Positions 1 to 6,019 of a stretch of DNA of 11,487 nt are shown one piece after another. The first letter of the stretch is position 1; every line of letters starts with the position of its first letter. The notes beneath the pieces were generated by a model, which ran no database searches, had not been told where the DNA came from, and was given only the letters and a program-made list of their open reading frames with translations. This DNA comes from Thermoflexus sp. GTDB taxonomy: Bacteria; Chloroflexota; Anaerolineae; Thermoflexales; Thermoflexaceae. Made by a program: the position numbers and the translations under genes. Location of the stretch: assembly GCA_017743605.1 (NCBI GenBank), contig JAGHYO010000057.1, forward strand, positions 1 through 11,487, in the 5' to 3' direction.

Positions 1-2
1 CC

Positions 3-1346
3 CTAAGCGTGGCCCTCCTGGTGCTCACCGCCACGCCGCTGGACGAATATCTGGCAGCTCACCCCGAATTTCTTTTCCGGAGGCCTCCGGAGGCGGCGCG
101 CTTCGATCCGGACAACCCGCTGATCCTGACAGATCATCTGCGCTGCGCTGCCTTCGAGTGGCCACTTGGGCTCGACGAGCCCTTCGCTCACACCCTGGAG
201 ACCGCTTGGATGGTGGAGCGGATGATTGCGGAAGGGGAGCCGCTCTACCGCAATCCCACAGACGGACGGGTGTATTTCCGGGCGGATCGCTACCCCGCCC
301 AGGAGATCAACCTGCGCACTACCACGGGGGAGCGCGTGCGCATCCGCCTTGCGGGGCGGAGCGGTCGGGTGATCGGAGAGGTGGACTCCCCTTCCGCGCC
401 CATCCTGGTCCACCCGGGGGCGGTCTACCTGCACGAGGGAACGGCTTACCGGATCCTCAGGGTGGATTGGGCGCGTGGAGAGGCCGTCGCAGAGCCCTTT
501 GAGGGGGACGAGTTCACCGAGCCCATCGTGGAGGCGCGCTGGGCGCTCGATCGGGGGCACGCACGGCGGGAGGCGCTGTGGGCTGTTGGGGCATGGGGGG
601 AGGTGACGATCACCCGCCGAGTGGTCGGATACCGGCGCCGGCGATGGCCCAGCGGGGAGCTCATCGGATGGGAGGAGGTAGAGACCCCGGAGGAAGCGCT
701 CCCCACCACGGCCTGGTGGCTGGCGCTGCGCCCCACCCTCGTGGAGACCCTGCGGGCCGAAGGCGTGTGGATCGGACCGATGGATTACGGGCCGGAATGG
801 GAGGCCATCCGTCGAGCCGTCCGGTCCCGGGATGGCTACCGGTGCCGGGTGTGCGGGGTGCCGGAGCTTCCGGGCCATGCCCACGACGTCCATCACCTTC
901 GCCCGTTGCGGACCTTCAGGGATCGGGCGGAGGCGCATGCCCCGGAGAACCTGATCACGGTGTGCCGGCGCTGCCACCGGCGTCTGGAGGAGATGCTGGG
1001 GACCCGCAGCGCCCTCTCCGGGCTGGGGGATCTCCTCCATCACCTGGCTCCTGTGTTCCTGATGAGCGATCCGGCAGATCTGGGCCTTCTGGTGGATTCG
1101 GAGGGCCGCCTCACGGGAGGCCCCACCCTGCTGCTCTATGAAAACGTGCCAGGAGGTGTCGGCTTCGCCGAGCATCTTTACACCGTTCAATCTCTTCTCC
1201 TCCGAGCGGCGCGCGAGGTGCTCGAGGGATGCCCATGCGAACGGGGATGCCCGGCTTGCGTGGGTCCCCCCGGGGAGATGATCGATCTCAAGGGGGAAAC
1301 CCGCCGTCTGCTGGAGCGCCTGCTGGAGGGAGAGCATGTTGAATAG
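3..1346 (+). CDS. YprA/MrfA-type DEAD/DEAH-box helicase, C-terminal part, with nested HNH nuclease domain (5' end outside window)
   Basis: This is the C-terminal part of a superfamily 2 helicase of the YprA/MrfA (COG1205-like) group. The frame is open to the window edge, so the GTG at 9 is probably not the start. The first residues read LSVALLVLTATPLDEYLAAH, which matches the family stretch just after the helicase C lobe (typically ALxVxxxxPLDQYxxxHP). Numbering from the GTG, residues about 258-330 form an HNH domain: CRVC (C279, C282), HDVHH (H295/H296), N314 in ENLITVC and CRRCH (C319, C322, H323). The family's C-terminal domain (DUF1998/MZB) follows: LYENVPGGVGFAEHLY, then the cysteine cluster CPCERGCPAC (C408, C410, C414, C417). 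The motor domains are not visible. Family members unwind DNA in repair (MrfA in mitomycin damage) or act in defence. The HNH suggests coupled DNA cleavage, which is inference. No partner gene follows; a repeat-rich gap begins at the stop. Confidence 0.85.
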   Translation, partial: LSVALLVLTATPLDEYLAAHPEFLFRRPPEAARFDPDNPLILTDHLRCAAFEWPLGLDEPFAHTLETAWMVERMIAEGEPLYRNPTDGRVYFRADRYPAQEINLRTTTGERVRIRLAGRSGRVIGEVDSPSAPILVHPGAVYLHEGTAYRILRVDWARGEAVAEPFEGDEFTEPIVEARWALDRGHARREALWAVGAWGEVTITRRVVGYRRRRWPSGELIGWEEVETPEEALPTTAWWLALRPTLVETLRAEGVWIGPMDYGPEWEAIRRAVRSRDGYRCRVCGVPELPGHAHDVHHLRPLRTFRDRAEAHAPENLITVCRRCHRRLEEMLGTRSALSGLGDLLHHLAPVFLMSDPADLGLLVDSEGRLTGGPTLLLYENVPGGVGFAEHLYTVQSLLLRAAREVLEGCPCERGCPACVGPPGEMIDLKGETRRLLERLLEGEHVE

Positions 1347-1679
1347 AGGCGCCTTCAAAATTCGCGGTATTATTGCGTGGGTGGCCTCTCTGCGCTCGCC
1401 ATCGGGCTGCCTTTGAACTTCGGGCGCCAAAGTTCGGGAATAGATGCTGACCCTCCCGCTCGCACGCAAGGCCCGATCCAGGGAGCCGTCCACGAAGGGG
1501 GCACGAATACATAGACGTGGGGGCCATTCGTGTATTCGTGGTGGGATTCGTGGAGGGCTCCCACTCCTTCCCAATGCACCCAACGGGGGACCTGCGAATT
1601 TTACAATCAGGATCTTTCCCCAGATATGGACGCCGGCGGGCAGAATGCCATACAATGAGCCATGAAGGCCCGTTTCAGC
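1347..1679. other. Intergenic stretch without a credible gene
   Basis: No frame here resembles a protein on either strand. Directly after the helicase stop there is a weak imperfect palindrome at 1411-1435 (GAACTT at 1415-1420 against AAGTTC at 1430-1435, with GGCGCC in the loop). It lacks a T-run, so it is not a convincing terminator. A stronger inverted repeat lies at 1502-1540 and is listed separately. No promoter could be called with confidence. Confidence 0.6.
1502..1552. repeat. ATTCGTG inverted and direct repeat
   Basis: CACGAATACA (1502-1511) is the exact reverse complement of TGTATTCGTG (1531-1540), giving a 10-bp stem with a 19-nt loop. The heptamer ATTCGTG occurs three times in direct orientation at 1526-1532, 1534-1540 and 1546-1552. 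ATTCGTG/TATTCGTGG-type intergenic repeats recur in many environmental bacteria, so this is probably a fragment of a dispersed repeat. No T-run follows, so termination is not supported. Confidence 0.6.
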
Positions 1680-2156
1680 AGGAGCGGCTTTCGCCGTGAC
1701 CCTTGCAGGGTCGAAGAAGACGGCGATTAGGATTAGGAGCGGCTTCGACCGGAATCCCTGTCATCTCTGAGGATAGAGGTTCAGGACGAAAGCCCCTCCT
1801 ACAAAGACCAATTTTCGTAGGAGCGGCTTGAGCCGCGAATATTCAGGATCGAGGAAAAGAGCTTTGGGATTGAGAGCTCTCCCTACCAGAAATGATCGCT
1901 GTTGCCGTGGGGACGGCAGTTTGGGGCTAAAGCCCCTCCGAACAAAAATCCATCCCTGTCAGGAGCGGCTTCCACCGCGACCTTTGCGTTATCGAGAGCG
2001 GAAGTTTGGGGCTGTAGGAGCAGCTTTCGCCGCGATCTTTGCGTGATCAAGGACCGAGGTTCGGCGCTAAAGCCCCTCCTACGGAGAGACCGATGCGCTA
2101 AGGGTGGCTTCCGCCGCGACCTCGTGAACATCGAAAACAGAGTTCTGGGCTACGGC
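1680..2156. repeat. Cluster of about seven REP-like palindromic elements, unit about 70 bp
   Basis: The best copy is 2014-2082 (69 bp). It starts with GTAGGAG, continues with a small hairpin around GCTTTCGCCGCGA, then a spacer with CTTTGCGTGATCAAGGACCGAGGTT, and closes with CTAAAGCCCCTCCTAC. Its outer 7 bp (2014-2020 and 2076-2082) are complementary. Similar units lie at 1734-1802 (69 bp) and 1817-1886 (70 bp, more diverged). Partial copies lie at about 1680-1733, 1900-1942 (GGGGCTAAAGCCCC end only), 1960-2013 (lost its right end where the next copy begins) and 2096-2156. The direct head motif AGGAGCGGCTT recurs at 1680, 1736, 1820 and 1961, and as the variant AGGAGCAGCTT at 2017. Structure and divergence match REP/BIME-type elements. 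They would form strong hairpins in DNA or RNA. No transposase is present here. Confidence 0.8.
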
Positions 2157-2185
2157 AAGCCCGATCGTGGTCAGACTGAAACCAG

Positions 2186-2192
2186 AAAGGAG
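2186..2192 (+). promoter_or_regulatory. Ribosome binding site of the NfeD-type gene
   Basis: AAAGGAG lies 5 nt before the ATG at 2198. It fixes this start, which also gives a signal-peptide-like N-terminus. No convincing -35/-10 pair was found between the last repeat unit and this site. Confidence 0.75.
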
Positions 2193-2197
2193 TTCCG

Positions 2198-3553
2198 ATG
2201 CGCGGATTTCGCTGGATGCGGTGGGTAGGGATTCTGATGCTGCTGCTGGGAGCCAAGGGCGCGGAGGCAGACGCCGCTCCCCGCGTGGTGTGGTTGCGGG
2301 TGGAGGGGGCGCTGACCCCGGTGGTGGCGGATTACCTGCGGCGGGGGATAGAGACCGCTCAGGATCAGGGGGCGGAGGCGCTGGTGTTGCAGCTCAGCAC
2401 CCCGGGCGGGGAGGTCAACCTCACCCTGCGCTTGGTCTCCATGATCCGGGAGAGCGCGGTCCCGGTGATCGTCTATGTGGCCCCGCGGGGAGCCATCGCC
2501 GGGTCCGCCGGGACGCTGGTGACCCTGGCTGGACACTTGGCGTGGATGGCCCCAGAGACCGCTATCGGAGCTGCTTCCCCCGTCGGCGGCCAGGGGGAGG
2601 ATCTCCCTGAGACGCTCAGCCAAAAGGTCAAAGAGATCCTGAAAGCTCAGGTCCGCAGCCTGGCGGAGCGGCGGGGCCCAGACGCCGTCCGGCTGGCGGA
2701 GGCTGCGGTGGAAGCAGCCAAGGCGGTGAGCGCTCGGGAGGCCCTGGAAGCCGGCCTCATCGATGGGATCGCCGAGAGCCCCGAGGACCTGCTGAGGCAG
2801 ATGGATGGCCGAACGGTGCGGGTGCAAGCCGAAACGCGCACCCTGCGGACGCAAGGCGCGGTGATCGTCCCCGCGCCGATGAACATTGTGGAGGAAATCC
2901 TCCACCGCCTGGTGGATCCGAACATCGCCCTCATCCTGCTGGCCGTTGGGGTGCAGGCCCTCCTCATTGAGCTCTCTAATCCCGGTGGTTGGGTGGCTGG
3001 GTTCATCGGGGTGGTGTCCCTGCTCTTGGCGGCCTACGGCATCGGGGTGTTGCCTGTCAACTGGCTGGGATTGTTGCTCATCGCCGTGGCCATCGTCCTG
3101 TTTATCCTGGACATCAAGAGCCCCACCCAAGGCGTCCTGACGGTGGTGGGGACGGCGACGTTCATCGCCGGGGCGCTGGTGCTGTTCGCGCCGGTCACCC
3201 GTTCGCCTTTCCCGGCGCTCTCCCCTTGGGTCGCCGGCGGCACCGGCCTGGCCATGGCGAGCTTCTTCGGCTTCGTCGTGGCGAAGGCCATCCAGGCTCA
3301 ACGCCGCCCCAGCGTCATGGGTGCGGAGGCCTTGCTCGGGCGTGTCGGGGAGGCGCGCACCGATCTCAACCCCGTTGGGATGGTGCATGTGGCCGGCGAA
3401 TTGTGGACGGCGGAGAGTGAGGCGGGTATGATACCGGCCGGCACGCCCGTCTGGGTGGTCAAGGTGGAAGGCCTCCGGCTGCGGGTGCGCAAGTGGACGC
3501 CTCCCGCAGCCCCGCCAGAGCGTCCGGTTCCATCAGGCGGGCATCCGGCATAA
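2198..3553 (+). CDS. NfeD-family membrane-bound serine protease (long form, ClpP/SppA-like)
   Basis: The protein has 451 residues, the usual size of full-length NfeD proteins. Order: signal peptide or anchor at about 7-24; ClpP-class protease domain about 28-205; four or five membrane segments about 243-364; C-terminal OB-fold NfeD domain about 372-433 (GRVGEARTDLNPVGMVHVAG, ELWTAESE, GLRLRVRKW). In the protease domain, STPGG is at 67-71, the nucleophile Ser103 lies in GSAGT, and Lys143 (SQKVKEIL) aligns with the catalytic Lys of archaeal 1510-N, so the Ser/Lys dyad looks intact. Family members cleave hydrophobic C-termini of SPFH/stomatin-like partners at the membrane. Such a stomatin gene usually lies beside NfeD but is absent immediately downstream, where a response regulator starts 31 nt later. 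The gene heads the plus-strand run to dcd. Family confidence is high; substrate is unknown. Confidence 0.92.
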   Translation: MRGFRWMRWVGILMLLLGAKGAEADAAPRVVWLRVEGALTPVVADYLRRGIETAQDQGAEALVLQLSTPGGEVNLTLRLVSMIRESAVPVIVYVAPRGAIAGSAGTLVTLAGHLAWMAPETAIGAASPVGGQGEDLPETLSQKVKEILKAQVRSLAERRGPDAVRLAEAAVEAAKAVSAREALEAGLIDGIAESPEDLLRQMDGRTVRVQAETRTLRTQGAVIVPAPMNIVEEILHRLVDPNIALILLAVGVQALLIELSNPGGWVAGFIGVVSLLLAAYGIGVLPVNWLGLLLIAVAIVLFILDIKSPTQGVLTVVGTATFIAGALVLFAPVTRSPFPALSPWVAGGTGLAMASFFGFVVAKAIQAQRRPSVMGAEALLGRVGEARTDLNPVGMVHVAGELWTAESEAGMIPAGTPVWVVKVEGLRLRVRKWTPPAAPPERPVPSGGHPA

Positions 3554-3584
3554 AGAGGATTCCCGTCGATGGGGGACTCCGGGG

Positions 3585-4232
3585 ATGGAGGGGATGGATC
3601 GCCTGCGGGTGCTGATCATCCATCCGGATCTGGAGCTGGGGGAGCGTCTGCTCCGGAGCGCCCTGGGGGTGGGATATCGCGCCCATTACACGCCGGACCT
3701 GCGGGGAGGGCTGGCGCTGATCGCCCGTGTCGTCCCGGACGTCATCGTGGCAGATCGGGGGTGGCTGGAGCGGAACGGCCGGGGTCTGTTCAACGCCCTG
3801 CGGGGATGCTCCCCCCTTCCCCTGATCTGCCCGATGGAGGACGCGGCGGCGGATCCCATCTGGGAGCGCCTGGCCTGGGCGTGGCGGGCCTTCCAGACCT
3901 GGACCGGCGGCGAGGTGGTGCGGGTGGGGCCGCTGATCATCGATCAGGGACGCAAGCGGGTGATCTGGCGCAGCCGGCCGGTGCAGCTGCCTCCCCTGCA
4001 GTTCAAGATCCTCACTGTGCTGGCCCGGCGCGCCGGCCAGGTGGTTTCCCATGCAGATCTGGTGCGGGAGGTCTGGGGGATCGAGACGGATGATCCGGAG
4101 GCCCGGGAGCTCCTGAAAGTGCACATCCGCCAGATCCGCAAGCGCTTGGGTCTGGACCCGGAGCGGGGGGAGGTGCTCGTCTCGGTGCGCGGGTTCGGTT
4201 ACATGCTGACCCCGCCGGAGGGACAGGGATGA
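3585..4232 (+). CDS. OmpR/PhoB-type winged-helix response regulator with degenerate receiver
   Basis: The protein has 215 residues. About 1-105 is a receiver-like domain and about 112-210 a PhoB-type winged helix (LQFKILTVLARRAGQVVSHADLV, LKVHIRQIRKRLG, SVRGFGYML), which should bind DNA as a transcription regulator. The receiver is unusual. The acidic pair after strand 1 reads HPD (13-15) instead of DD/DE. Asp57 in VIVADRG sits where the phosphorylated Asp is expected. The Ser/Thr and Lys after strands 4 and 5 are not recognisable, and the domain is somewhat short. Phosphorylation-independent action is therefore plausible (inference). The ATG at 3585 has a weak GGGGGA upstream; the ATG at 3594 is an alternative. 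The gene starts 31 nt after the NfeD gene and overlaps the next by ATGA, so it is probably cotranscribed with both. No cognate kinase is adjacent; the kinase at 10151-11487 is not linked by operon. Confidence 0.88.
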   Translation: MEGMDRLRVLIIHPDLELGERLLRSALGVGYRAHYTPDLRGGLALIARVVPDVIVADRGWLERNGRGLFNALRGCSPLPLICPMEDAAADPIWERLAWAWRAFQTWTGGEVVRVGPLIIDQGRKRVIWRSRPVQLPPLQFKILTVLARRAGQVVSHADLVREVWGIETDDPEARELLKVHIRQIRKRLGLDPERGEVLVSVRGFGYMLTPPEGQG

Positions 4233-5110
4233 CCGAACGGCCGGACCGGCGGCGCGGGCTGCGGGTCGGCGTCCTGCTGGGAGGCATCCTCGGGCTGATC
4301 GCCCTGGCCGGGATCCTCTTCACCCTCTCTCGTCCGCCCTCGCCGGAGGTGGCTGCGGCATCCACTGGGGCCGGGCTGGCCCTGCTGGGAGCCGTCATAA
4401 TCGGCTACGTCCTGCGCGGCCTCCATTCCGCGCGGTATTATCTGGATCGCAACAGCTTGATTGTGACGTGGTGGCCGGCAGTTCACGTGATCCCCCTGCA
4501 CGCGATCCAAGACCTGCGCCCGGCCCCGCCCGGGGGGGTGCGAGGCTGGCGTGGCGTTCGCTGGCCCGGCCTCTACACTGGCCACGCGTGGGCTGTGGAG
4601 GAAAACCGGCCCGTTCTCTTCTTCGCCACCGAGGATCTCCCCCGCCAGCTTTGGGTGATCACCGAGGTGGCCATTTACGCCATCTCCCCGCTCCATCCCC
4701 AAACCTTCCTCGAGGCCTTCCAGGAGCGGGCGGCGATGGGGCCCACCCAGCTCCTGGAACAGACGACGGTTTTCCCGGGATGGCGGCAGCGGGCCTTCTG
4801 GGCGGATCGGGCGGCTTGGGCGCTCATCGGCCTCGGGGCCTTTGTTCTCTGGGGGATGTGGCTCTGGCTCTGTGTGCGGTTCCCCAGCTTGTCGCCCTGG
4901 GTCCCTTTAGAAGGATCCTCCGACGCCCTTCTGATCTCCTCCCTCCAACTGGTCCGGCTTCCCGGGCTGGGAGCCCTGATCTGGGCGCTCCATGCGGTCT
5001 TGGGGTTTCTGGTGCATGAGGGCGAGCGGCCTGCGGCCTACGGCCTGTGGCTGGTCGGGCTGATGGTTCAGGGGTTGCTGCTGGGTGCCCTGCTTCAGAT
5101 CCTCCGCTGA
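4229..5110 (+). CDS. Multi-pass membrane protein with a bacterial PH-like domain
   Basis: The protein has 293 residues. Two membrane segments lie at about 12-32 and 45-63, a soluble domain at about 66-165, and three more membrane segments at about 194-217, 243-262 and 271-291. The soluble part has the pattern of bacterial PH-like domains: YYLDRNSLIVTW, IPLHAIQDL, then WPGLYTGHAWAVEENRPVLFFAT and AIYAISPLHPQTFLEAF. The ISPxxPxxF ending is typical of that domain class. The function of such proteins is largely unknown; membrane or stress roles are usually proposed. The ATG overlaps the regulator's stop (ATGA), with GGAGGGA 5 nt upstream, so translation is probably coupled and the two may act together (inference). 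No enzymatic motif was seen. Confidence 0.75.
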   Translation: MTERPDRRRGLRVGVLLGGILGLIALAGILFTLSRPPSPEVAAASTGAGLALLGAVIIGYVLRGLHSARYYLDRNSLIVTWWPAVHVIPLHAIQDLRPAPPGGVRGWRGVRWPGLYTGHAWAVEENRPVLFFATEDLPRQLWVITEVAIYAISPLHPQTFLEAFQERAAMGPTQLLEQTTVFPGWRQRAFWADRAAWALIGLGAFVLWGMWLWLCVRFPSLSPWVPLEGSSDALLISSLQLVRLPGLGALIWALHAVLGFLVHEGERPAAYGLWLVGLMVQGLLLGALLQILR

Positions 5111-5140
5111 AGGAAGGGGAGCGTCTTCATCCTGCGCGCG

Positions 5141-5146
5141 AGGAGG
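5141..5146 (+). promoter_or_regulatory. Ribosome binding site of dcd
   Basis: AGGAGG lies 7 nt before the ATG at 5154. It selects this start over in-frame codons further upstream that would overlap the membrane-protein gene. Confidence 0.8.
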
Positions 5147-5153
5147 ACGACTG

Positions 5154-5711
5154 ATGGGCTTGAAGTCCGATCGCTGGATCCGTGAGATGGCCTTGAAGCA
5201 TTGTATGATTGAACCCTTTGAGGAATCCCAGGTGCGGCCTGGGGTGATCTCCTATGGGCTCTCTTCTTATGGTTATGACATCCGGGTTGCAGACGAGTTC
5301 AAGGTGTTTACCGACGTTTACAGCACCGTGGTAGATCCCAAGAACTTCGACCCCCGCTCGTTCGTGGACGTGCGGGGGGAGGTCTGCATCATCCCTCCCA
5401 ACTCCTTCGCCCTGGCCCGCAGCGTCGAGTATTTCCGGATCCCCCGGAACGTCCTGGTGATATGCGTGGGGAAGTCCACTTACGCCCGATGCGGGATCAT
5501 CGTGAACGTCACGCCCCTAGAGCCGGAATGGGAGGGATATCTCACTCTAGAGATTAGCAACACCACACCGTTGCCGGCGAAGATCTATGCCTACGAGGGG
5601 ATCTCTCAGGTCCTGTTCTTCGAGGCGGATGAGGTCTGCGAGCGGTCTTACAAAGATCGAGGCGGACGGTATCAGAACCAGCAGGGGATCACCATCCCGC
5701 AGGTGCGATGA
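5154..5711 (+). CDS. dcd: dCTP deaminase
   Basis: This cytosolic, trimer-type enzyme converts dCTP to dUTP, feeding dUMP and then thymidylate synthesis. The 185 residues match the usual length. Hallmarks are SYGLSSYGYDIRV (33-45), IPPNSFALARSVEYF (80-94), GKSTYAR (106-112), NVTPLEPEWEGYLTLEISN (118-136, catalytic Glu133 in TLEISN) and the end motif GGRYQNQQG (170-178). The sequence belongs to the GKSxYAR/TPLEPEWEG subtype rather than the E. coli GRSSLAR subtype. Nothing suggests the bifunctional deaminase/dUTPase form, although motifs alone cannot exclude it. The gene lies 43 nt after the PH membrane gene and probably ends the operon. Its TGA stop is the first part of the 8-bp duplication next to a small inserted element, so the insertion left the protein unchanged. 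Confidence 0.95.
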   Translation: MGLKSDRWIREMALKHCMIEPFEESQVRPGVISYGLSSYGYDIRVADEFKVFTDVYSTVVDPKNFDPRSFVDVRGEVCIIPPNSFALARSVEYFRIPRNVLVICVGKSTYARCGIIVNVTPLEPEWEGYLTLEISNTTPLPAKIYAYEGISQVLFFEADEVCERSYKDRGGRYQNQQGITIPQVR

Positions 5712-5716
5712 GCCGG

Positions 5717-5809
5717 AGGCGTGTCCCGAATCGGTGGGCGACGGCAGCGCTGTCGCCCACATAGACAGGAAGGGCAAACCGCTCCGCCCCGCAAAGCGGG
5801 GACACGCCC
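5717..5809. mobile_element. MITE-like 93-bp element with 10-bp terminal inverted repeats and 8-bp target duplication
   Basis: GGCGTGTCCC (5718-5727) is the exact reverse complement of GGGACACGCC (5799-5808). The octamer TGAGCCGG occurs immediately outside at 5709-5716 and 5810-5817, as a target-site duplication would. Inside is a strong hairpin, GTGGGCGAC (5734-5742) with GTCGCCCAC (5752-5760). A second stem, CCCCGC/GCGGGG (5787-5792 and 5796-5801), competes with the outer stem. It encodes no protein, so it would be non-autonomous. A folded RNA element is an alternative, but the flanking direct repeat favours insertion. The left duplication contains the dcd stop codon. Confidence 0.72.
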
Positions 5810-5817
5810 TGAGCCGG

Positions 5818-6019
5818 GCTGGACTTGACGAGGGGGGAACTCCTCGACTTGCTTAGGAAGTGAATCCATCCCGCGCAGGGCTCATCCGCAGAAGGGAACG
5901 ATGGCCGAGGGAGGCAAGAAGACGTAGAGGAGAGTTGAGCAGGTAGTAGATCATCCAACACGCTGCGTCCACTATTGATCGCATGCGCTGCTATTATATT
6001 ATACGTAAGGCTGCCCTTT
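5818..6019. other. Convergent intergenic remainder without a gene
   Basis: No coding frame is credible between the element and the minus-strand FecR gene. A weak stem CGAGG/CCTCG surrounds 5829-5846. An AT-rich run (TATTATATTATA) lies at about 5992-6003 in otherwise GC-rich DNA. No stem followed by a T-run was found for either converging transcript. Confidence 0.5.

Noticed and set aside
3..1655. Very long minus-strand open frame (about 550 codons) opposite the helicase-HNH gene
   Set aside because: It has no recognisable domain, is rich in Pro/Arg/His as expected for the antisense of GC-rich coding DNA, and runs on into the intergenic region. The plus strand carries clear HNH and DUF1998 motifs.
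1680..2156. CRISPR array
   Set aside because: Units are palindromic, about 70 bp, diverged and often abutting, without regular unique spacers of 30-40 bp and without nearby cas genes.
2171..3388. Minus-strand open frame of about 405 codons opposite the NfeD gene
   Set aside because: Its composition (His/Gln/Asp/Arg-rich) is that of an antisense shadow, and the plus strand has an intact Ser/Lys protease with membrane segments and an OB fold.
3569..4093. ATG at 3569 with AGAGGA upstream, opening a plus-strand frame over the response regulator
   Set aside because: The ribosome-binding-like site is better than that at 3585, but the product is low-complexity Gly/Ala/Arg-rich sequence. The winged-helix motifs are in the 3585 frame.
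5734..5760. Rho-independent terminator of dcd
   Set aside because: The 9-bp stem is strong but is followed by ACATAGACAGG and not by a T-run; it is better explained as part of the inserted element.
5992..6010. TATAAT-like AT-rich run at the end of the FecR gene as a promoter
   Set aside because: A perfect TATAAT exists on the minus strand, but no -35 lies at proper distance and transcription would run antisense to dcd. On the plus strand (TTGATC plus TATTAT, 16-nt spacer) it would only drive antisense to the FecR gene.
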